This document shows, in pieces, positions 1 through 5,906 of a stretch of DNA of 6,463 bases. Under the pieces are notes generated by a model. The model had not been told where the DNA came from. It did not search any database and was given only the letters and a program-made list of their open reading frames with translations. The first letter of the stretch is position 1. Each line of letters begins with the position of its first letter. The DNA comes from Elusimicrobiota bacterium. GTDB taxonomy: Bacteria; CG03; SLGR01; JAGXOG01. Made by a program: the position numbers and the translations under genes. The stretch spans positions 1 through 6,463 of the forward strand of contig JAQICQ010000148.1 in the NCBI GenBank assembly GCA_027858455.1, read 5' to 3'.

Positions 1-95
1 CGCTGGGATATTTCCTCTTGCCCCGACTTTTGTCCCGCCTTTTGTCCCGCGAGAACGTCTATAACCCTTAACTCTTTTTTACTTATATCTGTCAT
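1..95 (-). CDS. N-terminal fragment of an unidentified protein (truncated by window edge)
   Basis: An open frame of 31 codons plus 2 nt runs off the left edge. It begins MTDISKKELRVIDVL, continues with three (A/S)GQ(K/E) units, then EEISQ. The helix-forming KKELRVIDVL followed by a polar turn and EEIS resembles the first helices of a winged-helix or helix-turn-helix domain, but this is too little to identify a family. An in-frame ATG at 113 would add 6 residues, but it overlaps the predicted -10 box, so 95 is chosen. No Shine-Dalgarno precedes either start; with the predicted promoter the leader would be only about 9-11 nt. It lies 64 nt after the kinase, on the same strand, and probably has its own promoter. 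That the frame is a gene is supported by position, strand and the promoter; function is unknown. Confidence 0.6.
   Translation of the reverse strand, partial: MTDISKKELRVIDVLAGQKAGQKSGQEEISQ
15..50 (-). repeat. 12-bp in-frame tandem repeat in the left-edge gene
   Basis: On the plus strand CTTTTGTCCCGC occurs exactly twice (27-38, 39-50), followed leftwards by a third copy at 15-26 matching 9 of 12 bases. On the coding strand the units encode AGQK, AGQK and SGQE. The 12-bp period keeps the frame, so copy-number change would add or remove four residues without breaking the gene. Confidence 0.8.
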
Positions 96-110
96 GTTCA
101 ATTTATGAAC
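96..110. promoter_or_regulatory. Dyad GTTCA-N5-TGAAC, possible operator
   Basis: A perfect inverted repeat with 5-bp arms and a 5-bp AT centre, GTTCAATTTATGAAC on the plus strand. It starts just after the -10 box, covers the predicted transcription start and ends directly before the ATG at 95. This placement is typical for a repressor site. The arms are short, so chance is possible. Confidence 0.4.
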
Positions 111-111
111 C

Positions 112-140
112 ATTATAACTTATAACTGAGAAAATTTCAA
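112..140 (-). promoter_or_regulatory. Predicted sigma-70-type promoter for the left-edge gene
   Basis: On the minus strand, -35 TTGAAA (140-135, 5 of 6 consensus bases) is separated by exactly 17 nt from -10 TATAAT (117-112, 6 of 6). It lies in the gap between the kinase stop and the next start. Transcription would begin near 104-106, so the upstream ATG at 113 would not be in the transcript, which favours the ATG at 95. The surroundings are AT-rich, which raises the chance of a false hit, but spacing and both boxes are near ideal. Confidence 0.65.
114..127 (-). repeat. 7-bp tandem direct repeat within the promoter
   Basis: AGTTATA occurs twice back to back on the minus strand (127-121 and 120-114), covering the end of the -35/-10 spacer and most of the -10 box. 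It could be a regulator half-site pair or just low-complexity AT sequence. Confidence 0.5.
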
Positions 141-159
141 TTAACAAAAAATACTGTCT

Positions 160-1080
160 CTAAGCCGCAAGCACTTTTACCAGGTTAAAAAGAATTATCC
201 AGAACACCGCAAGGAGTATAAGTATGACAATAAACTCCCATTTAATATTTTTTGTCCTGACCGGTTGCTGGCTTGCCGAATTAAGACGAATTTTAAACTC
301 CCGGGCGGTATTAAACCTTTTGGACGGTTTTTTCTCGAGCGCCTTAAGGACAACCCTGTCTAATTCAGGCGGAACCATTGGATTAATTTTGCTCGGCGGA
401 GAAGGAACATAATAACGCTGTTTTTTAAGCGCTTCGGTGTGGTTTTTAATATCAAAAGGATTGAGCCTGGTCAGCATCTCGTACAGGACGAGCCCCGCAG
501 CATAGATATCACTTGAAAATGACGGGTATCCGTCCAGCCTTTCCGGAGCCATATACTGGGGAGTTCCGTGCACCCCAAGATCTGTCTGCCACGGCACGTC
601 TTCGGCCCGGGAGTCCCTAGCCAAGCCGAAATCAATAATCTTAACCGTACCGTCGGGAAGAATAAATATATTGTCCGGTTTTATATCCTGATGTATTACC
701 CCTTCCGAATGGAGGTAATTTATACCCTCTAAAAGCTGACAGACTATGTCGGCGGTCTTTACCAGGTTAAAATTATTTTTTCCGCCCAGGGATTCTCTTA
801 AAGGCATACCGTCAAGATACTCTTCTATCTGATATACGTCATTTCCTTTATCATTAAAATCATATAGGTTAAGTATATTGGGATGGTCAAGCCTTTTTAA
901 AATTGTTGCTTCGTGTTTAAACCTCTGCAGGTTGGCATCTTTTTTTAAAATTCTGAGAGCTACGGTGGAATTCTTTTTCATATCCTTACATCTGTAAACC
1001 TCGCTCATTCCCCCCTCCTGGGCAGACGCCATTACTCTCCACCGGCCGGCAATAATATCGGAAAGTTTAAATTTACTCAT
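160..1080 (-). CDS. Atypical Ser/Thr protein kinase-like protein (PknB type) with C-terminal membrane anchor
   Basis: A 306-aa protein with a Hanks-type kinase fold at about 12-268, a short linker and one hydrophobic helix at about 283-301 ending 5 residues before the C-terminus. The kinase domain should face the cytoplasm with essentially no outer sensor domain. Retained features are GGMSEVY at 23-29, the alpha-C Glu57, catalytic Asp132 with Lys134 and Asn137 (DIKPDN), DFG at 150-152, APE at 178-180, DIYAAG at 191-196 and Arg255. Altered features are the ATP-anchoring VAIK lysine, which is Arg43 (VALR, codon AGA); the first glycine of the nucleotide loop, which is Gln21; and HRD, which is HQD (130-132). 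It may be a weak kinase, use an unusual nucleotide mode, or be a pseudokinase scaffold. It is the last gene of the operon and overlaps the phosphoesterase stop by 4 nt. The fold is certain; activity is not. Confidence 0.9.
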   Translation of the reverse strand: MSKFKLSDIIAGRWRVMASAQEGGMSEVYRCKDMKKNSTVALRILKKDANLQRFKHEATILKRLDHPNILNLYDFNDKGNDVYQIEEYLDGMPLRESLGGKNNFNLVKTADIVCQLLEGINYLHSEGVIHQDIKPDNIFILPDGTVKIIDFGLARDSRAEDVPWQTDLGVHGTPQYMAPERLDGYPSFSSDIYAAGLVLYEMLTRLNPFDIKNHTEALKKQRYYVPSPPSKINPMVPPELDRVVLKALEKKPSKRFNTAREFKIRLNSASQQPVRTKNIKWEFIVILILLAVFWIILFNLVKVLAA

Positions 1081-1814
1081 TCTCCCTCGGCAAGCCGCGA
1101 AGCTAAAAATTCAGGAAGCCCCGCATCAAGTATGAGGTTTTGGGTCTTTGTTATATCATACGGTATTCTTTTCAAGCTGATTTCCTTTTTATCGGTATCA
1201 TATATTATAAGGCTTGAATCAGGATTGCCGTCACGCGGCTGACCGACTGACCCCGGATTAATGATATACCGGAAGTTTTCCTCAATCTTTATATCCTTAC
1301 CCGGATAAAATAATAAAGATTCCACTTCGTTGTTGGTATTTCTTCTAAAAACCACGGGAGCGTGAGTATGGCCTACAAAACAGATAGGTTTTAATAATTT
1401 TTTAAAATTGGCCTCGGCGGCGCTTATCCCGAAAATGTATTCGTCTAAAGGGTCCCGGGGGCTTCCGTGCAAAAACATAAAATTTGAACCGCCTTTTCTG
1501 TAATCCAGTGTAGAAAGAAAATTTAAACTTTCGGAATCCAGTTTATCGCGTGTCCAGTTAACTGCGGTCAGGGCATCGGAATTAAATTTTGACGTATCTT
1601 CAAGCCCTACGACCGCCCAGTCGTGATTACCAATGACGCTGTGTATATTTTTGAGGGCCCTTATTGTATCTACGCACCGCTGGGGTTCAGGACCGTATCC
1701 GACTATATCGCCGCAATTTATTATTTTATCTATATTCTCTTTTTGAATATACTTCAAAACCGATCTTAAAGCAACATAATTGCCGTGTATATCAGAAATA
1801 ACCGCATCTCTCAT
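1077..1814 (-). CDS. Calcineurin-like metallophosphoesterase (YfcE/MJ0936-type, COG0639-like)
   Basis: A 245-aa cytosolic phosphoesterase predicted to use two metal ions to hydrolyse a phosphomonoester or phosphodiester; the substrate is unknown. All expected metal and catalytic motifs are present in order: SDIHGN at 7-12 (Asp8, His10), CGDIVGYGP at 34-42 (Asp36), GNHD at 62-65, FLHGSPRDP at 114-122 and GHTHAP at 148-153, followed by INPGSVGQPRDGNP at 185-198, characteristic of this subfamily. Such proteins are often annotated as PP2A-like phosphatases, but GDIVGYG and GNHD are not the GDxVDRG and GNHE of true PPP enzymes, so protein-phosphatase activity should not be assumed. The start overlaps the glycosyltransferase stop (ATGA), and its own stop overlaps the kinase start the same way. 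The coupling suggests a shared process with the kinase-like protein, but that is inference. Family is sure, function is not. Confidence 0.9.
   Translation of the reverse strand: MRDAVISDIHGNYVALRSVLKYIQKENIDKIINCGDIVGYGPEPQRCVDTIRALKNIHSVIGNHDWAVVGLEDTSKFNSDALTAVNWTRDKLDSESLNFLSTLDYRKGGSNFMFLHGSPRDPLDEYIFGISAAEANFKKLLKPICFVGHTHAPVVFRRNTNNEVESLLFYPGKDIKIEENFRYIINPGSVGQPRDGNPDSSLIIYDTDKKEISLKRIPYDITKTQNLILDAGLPEFLASRLAEGE
1082..1088 (-). promoter_or_regulatory. Ribosome binding site for the kinase-like gene
   Basis: The purine-rich GAGGGAG lies immediately before the ATG at 1080 and within the last codons of the phosphoesterase (ending AEGE). The GAGG part is 4 nt from the start. Together with the ATGA overlap it supports this start and translational re-initiation. 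Confidence 0.45.
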
Positions 1815-2521
1815 ATCTCTAACAACTCCTTTTTTTTAATATATCTCTTAAAAACCGCCAGGGCAAAGACCGGCAATTTCAATATCCGGTTCAGCCTCCA
1901 GGGTTCAAGCCTGAGGCGCCACATCCATTCGGTCCCGGTCAGCCTGAAAATCTGCGGCGCCCTCCTTAAATTCCCGCTGAAAACATCAAAACTCCCCCCT
2001 ACTCCGATAACTATACCGGCGCCGGTTTTCTCTTTATTTTTGGCAATCCACCGTTCCTGGCGTTTCATATCAAGTCCCACAAAAAGAATATCCGGTTTTT
2101 TTTCTCTTATCTCTTTTAAAATTAATTCCTCATTTACATCTTTAAAAAAACCGTGACGGAAGCCTGCTATATTTGCTTCAGGATACCTGCTTTTTAAAAC
2201 CTCCGCTGCTTTTCCGGCAACTCCCGGACGGCCGCCTAAAAAATAACAGCTGCGGCCGGATTTTATTAAATCTTCAGACATCTCTATCCCGGGATAGCGG
2301 TATATTTTTTGCCCGTCAAGTAACCGGACAGCATAACAGACCCCCACGCTGTCAGGAGTTATAAGTTTTGCGCTTAAAATTGCTCTTAAAGTCTTACTGT
2401 CTTTCCATGCGTATTTAAGCATAAGCGAATTCAGTGTAACAACTCCGGCTGTGCCTTTCCCTTCTATTAAACTAAAACATCTTTCAATTATTTTCTCTTT
2501 TGAAAGACCTGTGACCTTCAT
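1811..2521 (-). CDS. WecG/TagA/CpsF family (GT26) glycosyltransferase
   Basis: A 236-aa GT26 enzyme. Characterised members (TagA, WecG) move an N-acetylmannosamine-type sugar from UDP onto undecaprenyl-diphosphate-linked GlcNAc at the inner face of the cytoplasmic membrane, an early step in wall or surface polysaccharide synthesis. The actual sugar here cannot be read from sequence. Visible motifs are VTLNSLM at 28-34, TPDSVGV at 55-61 with Asp57 at the usual catalytic position, FLGGRPGVA at 94-102, FVGL...QERWI at 147-159, GVGGSFDVFSG at 173-183 and the basic tail GTEWMWRLRLEPWR at 196-209. In TagA such a tail contacts the membrane and completes the active site. The usual G-x-P-K-Q-E reads DMKRQE here. 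There is no membrane helix. It starts 4 nt after the smc stop without a strong Shine-Dalgarno and shares an ATGA with the next gene. No other polysaccharide gene is in view, so the pathway is unknown. Confidence 0.9.
   Translation of the reverse strand: MKVTGLSKEKIIERCFSLIEGKGTAGVVTLNSLMLKYAWKDSKTLRAILSAKLITPDSVGVCYAVRLLDGQKIYRYPGIEMSEDLIKSGRSCYFLGGRPGVAGKAAEVLKSRYPEANIAGFRHGFFKDVNEELILKEIREKKPDILFVGLDMKRQERWIAKNKEKTGAGIVIGVGGSFDVFSGNLRRAPQIFRLTGTEWMWRLRLEPWRLNRILKLPVFALAVFKRYIKKKELLEI
1826..1832 (-). promoter_or_regulatory. Ribosome binding site for the metallophosphoesterase, inside the glycosyltransferase 3' end
   Basis: AAAGGAG lies 11 nt before the ATG at 1814. It is the best Shine-Dalgarno match noted in the operon and supports that start. 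It sits within the lysine-rich C-terminal codons of the upstream glycosyltransferase and directly follows a run of A residues, so the same bases serve as coding sequence and ribosome signal. Confidence 0.6.
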
Positions 2522-2525
2522 AGTA

Positions 2526-5500
2526 TTAACCGGCCCGGGCGCTTTCTTGGGCCTCTCTGAGTTTTACGGATATAATTTTAGATACCCCGAACTCCTCCAT
2601 AGTTACGCCGTAAAACGTATCGCACATCTCCATCGTTAATTTATTGTGCGTTATTATAATAAACTGGGTCTTGTCCGTATAGTCCTTAAGCATCCTTAAG
2701 AATCTATGCAGATTATTATCGTCAAGAGGGGAATCAACTTCATCGAGAATACAAAATGGTGTCGGACGGACTTCGTATATAGCAAACATCAACGCTATTG
2801 CGGATAAAGTTTTTTCGCCGCCGGAAGTCAATTTAATAGATTTAATATTTTTTCCCGGAGGACGGGCGTTTATCCGTATTCCGCTTTCTAATACATTATC
2901 CGGTTCTAAAAGTTCTATCTTTGCGCTGCCTCCTTCAAACAATTTTGTAAATATCTCGCCGAAATTCTTATCTACCCGGTTAAAGGTATCTAAAAATCTT
3001 TCTTTCGTCTGTTTGTTAATTTTATTTATTATTGACCTTATATCCCTGTCGGATTTCTCAAGATCGTCTACATGGTCTTTAATAAATTCAAATCTTTCAT
3101 TTTCCTTTTCAAATTCTTCGGGCGCCTCCATATTTACATTTCCAATTATTTCAATTTGATTTTTCATCTCAATTATATCAGAATCAGTAATTTCCTCACG
3201 GCTGTAATCCTTTAGCGCTTCTTTGATTTCTGTTCCCATATCTTCCCTTAACCTGACCCTTATATTTTTCATACGTTCTTTAAGGCGCTCTTCGTCCTGC
3301 TTCTGTTTGCTCAGGCTTCTTTTGAGTTTCTCAAGTTCAAACTCTAAATCTTTATGACTGTTTTTAAGCTTCTTTAGTTCCAGTACAATCCGCCCCTTCC
3401 GGTCTTCAATTTCACCTATAGCTCCCATGGCTTTTTTCCGGACTTCTTTTATTTCATTTATATTGACTCTGTCTTCTTTATATTGTTTATCCCTGCGGAC
3501 TTTCTTTTCTTCGGCGTCTTTTATTGAATCAGCGATATTCTCTATATCTTTTTCCAACTGCCGGCGACGGGTTTCAAGCTCGGCAACGCTGTTTCTGCTC
3601 TTTGCTATCTGTTCGTTAAGGGCGTCTCTGCGGACCTTAAGTTCTGCTGTTAGGGCCGTAACTTTATTCATTTCTTTTTGGTTTCCGGAAAGCTTAGATT
3701 TTGTTGCAGAAAGCACCTCTGCTGTTGTTTTTATCTCTTGGACTGTTCGGGTTAACTGTTTGTCTATATCGGCTATGCTCGCCGTCTGTTTAATTTCATT
3801 TTTAACCCTGTCAAGTTCCTGCCGGAGGTATTTAAAACTGCCGGTCAAGCGGTCTACTTTTTGCCTCGTCGGTATTATCCGGCTGTTAAATTCTTTCCGT
3901 TTAAGAGATACTTCATCGGACTTCTTAATTTTATTATTAAGCTTGGCTTTACTTGTTTTTATTTTATCTTCAACCGCGGAAAGTTCCTTACTTAGATTTT
4001 CAATATCCTGCTCAAGCCCGAGCAACCGGCCGGCTCGCGGAGGAAGAGCTCCTCCTCCCGCTATGACGCAACTGCTTTTTTGCGCTATGCCGTCTTTAAT
4101 TACTGTATCTTTTATTATATAACCTATTGCCGAAGCTACATCAGCGGGAAGATCTTCGGCTAAATTTTCAGGGCCGGAAACCGCATCGGGAATATCTTCC
4201 GTAATTATAAAAGTCAACGGGGGCAGGCCCTCTTTTTTTAAGAATGCTATCGCCTTTAAGGCGTCTTTTCTTCCTGAGGCAAGCATCCACCCCAGTTTAT
4301 CGGCGGAAACAGAAAATATCTTCTGAAGTTCCGCGGAGGATATATGTTTTTCCAACACGGTAGATACCGGGCCTTTAATACCCTCTATATTTCTAACAGA
4401 GAGCTTCTCTATACTTAAAAGCTGAGGCAGGTATTTCTTGCCCGAATTAAATTCAGTCTTTGTCTTATGGTACCGCTCCAAAAGTTCTTCCCTTTTCTTA
4501 TTAAATTCTTTGAGGTTTTCTCTTTCCTCTGATATTTCGTCTTTTATATCCTCAAATAATTTTGAATTTTTATCCAGCTCTTTTTGAAGATTTTCCATGA
4601 TTATATTTTCGCTTTGAATATCTTCTTTTAAACCCTCATAAGAACCGGCTAACTCTTCTTTTTTCTCCGTAAGCTCGGAAAACCTTTTCTCCGAAACAAG
4701 GCTTTTATTTCTCAGTTCTGCTTCTTTGTTTTTTAATTCAAAATGTTTCGATTCTGTTTTAGATATATCACTGCTTAATTTATCTATGAGGGAACCAATT
4801 TCGTCCTGCAGAGCTTTTTGCTTAGCATACTTGTTTTGAGTTTCTTTAAATTTTTCATCGGGAGCCGAATCTTCTCGGGCTGCGGCTTCTTTAAGGTCTT
4901 TGTTAACCTGCTTTAACCGCTCGCGGCTGTAATTAAGGTTTTCTTTTAAACGCTCTGTCTCACGGCCGGCGCGGGTCTGACTGTCCTTGTAATCTTCTAT
5001 GCGGCTGTTAATTATTTTTATATCGCTTTCCACGCTGTAAACCCCCCGGTTTTTTTCAAGAATATTACCGTCAAGATTTTCTTTTTTTTCTTCCAGGTCA
5101 GAAATCCGCGCTGCCGCCTTATCTTTTTCGGCTGTCAGGCGGGCAATCTTCTCCTTGAGGCCGCCGTCTTGTTTACGGCCGAAGAGTTCCTCTTCATTTT
5201 TCTTATACTCACGGCAGAGTTTGCTTACTTCAATGTATTTTAATCTGCTTTTAAGCTTGCGGTACCTTTTAGCTTTGGCGGTCTGCCTCTTCAGCCGGCG
5301 AATATTTTTTTGAACTTCGGCCATTATATTCTTAACTTCTTTAAGATCGTCTCTTATTCTTAAAAGACGCCTTTCGGACTCTTCCTTTTTCTCTTTATAT
5401 TTTCTTATTCCGGCTGCTTCTTCTATAAGGCTTCTCCTCTCTTCAGGAGAGCTTTTTATTATAAAATCCAGCTGATTCTGCTCCATAACGGAATATGATT

Positions 5501-5906
5501 TTGTTCCTATTCCGGTATCTAAAAAGAGTTCTTTGATATCCTTTAACCTGCAGGGGGTCTTATTGATAAAGTATTCGCTCTCTCCGGAGCGATAAAGTTT
5601 TCTGGTAATACTTACGCTGTCGTAACTTATGGGCAAGGTATCTTTTGAATTATCCAGCGTTAACTCAACATTGGCATACCCCAGGGCCTTGCGGGTATCG
5701 GACCCGTTAAATATCATATCGGTCATTGCTTCCCCCCGCAGCCGCGAAGGGCTCTGTTCTCCGAGAACCCAGTTAAAAGCATCAAGTATATTTGATTTCC
5801 CGCAGCCGTTAGGACCTACTATAGAAGTAATTCCCTGATTAAAATCAAAAGCCGTCTCATCTGCAAATGACTTAAAACCAAATACTTTTATTCTTTTAAG
5901 ATACAT
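2526..5906 (-). CDS. smc: Chromosome segregation ATPase SMC
   Basis: SMC dimers, with the ScpA/ScpB kleisin complex, form a ring that organises and separates chromosomes. The 1126-aa product starts MYLKRIKVFGFKSFADET, the classic SMC N-terminus. Walker A GPNGCGKS is at residues 31-38 and the Q-loop GEQS at 49-52. Long charged coiled coils run from about 165 to 500 and 640 to 940, around a hinge at about 506-628. The C-terminal head has the ABC signature LTSGGEK at 1026-1032 and Walker B FCILDEVD at 1051-1058, followed by SPLDD. The frame stays open upstream to 6044, but those 46 residues lie inside queH and resemble no SMC; the ATG at 5906 is preferred. Its Shine-Dalgarno is weak (AAAAGAT region), so it may rely on coupling to queH. 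The hinge is shorter than the usual 150-160 residues and the family's usual TLDG...GG stretch is reduced to AGGGALPPRAG. No scpA, scpB or ftsY is visible. Confidence 0.96.
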   Translation of the reverse strand: MYLKRIKVFGFKSFADETAFDFNQGITSIVGPNGCGKSNILDAFNWVLGEQSPSRLRGEAMTDMIFNGSDTRKALGYANVELTLDNSKDTLPISYDSVSITRKLYRSGESEYFINKTPCRLKDIKELFLDTGIGTKSYSVMEQNQLDFIIKSSPEERRSLIEEAAGIRKYKEKKEESERRLLRIRDDLKEVKNIMAEVQKNIRRLKRQTAKAKRYRKLKSRLKYIEVSKLCREYKKNEEELFGRKQDGGLKEKIARLTAEKDKAAARISDLEEKKENLDGNILEKNRGVYSVESDIKIINSRIEDYKDSQTRAGRETERLKENLNYSRERLKQVNKDLKEAAAREDSAPDEKFKETQNKYAKQKALQDEIGSLIDKLSSDISKTESKHFELKNKEAELRNKSLVSEKRFSELTEKKEELAGSYEGLKEDIQSENIIMENLQKELDKNSKLFEDIKDEISEERENLKEFNKKREELLERYHKTKTEFNSGKKYLPQLLSIEKLSVRNIEGIKGPVSTVLEKHISSAELQKIFSVSADKLGWMLASGRKDALKAIAFLKKEGLPPLTFIITEDIPDAVSGPENLAEDLPADVASAIGYIIKDTVIKDGIAQKSSCVIAGGGALPPRAGRLLGLEQDIENLSKELSAVEDKIKTSKAKLNNKIKKSDEVSLKRKEFNSRIIPTRQKVDRLTGSFKYLRQELDRVKNEIKQTASIADIDKQLTRTVQEIKTTAEVLSATKSKLSGNQKEMNKVTALTAELKVRRDALNEQIAKSRNSVAELETRRRQLEKDIENIADSIKDAEEKKVRRDKQYKEDRVNINEIKEVRKKAMGAIGEIEDRKGRIVLELKKLKNSHKDLEFELEKLKRSLSKQKQDEERLKERMKNIRVRLREDMGTEIKEALKDYSREEITDSDIIEMKNQIEIIGNVNMEAPEEFEKENERFEFIKDHVDDLEKSDRDIRSIINKINKQTKERFLDTFNRVDKNFGEIFTKLFEGGSAKIELLEPDNVLESGIRINARPPGKNIKSIKLTSGGEKTLSAIALMFAIYEVRPTPFCILDEVDSPLDDNNLHRFLRMLKDYTDKTQFIIITHNKLTMEMCDTFYGVTMEEFGVSKIISVKLREAQESARAG

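Noticed and set aside
111..113. Alternative ATG for the left-edge gene
   Set aside because: It overlaps the predicted TATAAT box and would lie upstream of the transcription start, and it lacks a Shine-Dalgarno. The ATG at 95 is a better fit.
143..165. Possible terminator after the kinase (T-run on the minus strand)
   Set aside because: A six-T run is present, but no convincing GC-rich stem precedes it. The few complementary bases near the kinase stop are too short to call.
1077..1814. True PPP-family (PP2A-like) protein phosphatase
   Set aside because: The GDxVDRG and GNHE signatures are absent (GDIVGYG and GNHD instead), so only the broader metallophosphoesterase family is supported.
1785..2156. 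123-codon plus-strand open frame across the glycosyltransferase/phosphoesterase junction
   Set aside because: Antisense to two clearly recognisable genes; it shows no domain and no sign of a promoter.
3427..4122. 231-codon plus-strand open frame
   Set aside because: It lies wholly antisense to the SMC coiled coil. Its Ser/Leu/Phe-rich, motif-free product is the expected mirror of Lys/Glu-rich coiled-coil codons.
5081..5090. A8 run in smc as a programmed frameshift site
   Set aside because: It is part of ordinary Glu/Lys coiled-coil codons, no meaningful product would result, and the smc frame continues intact.
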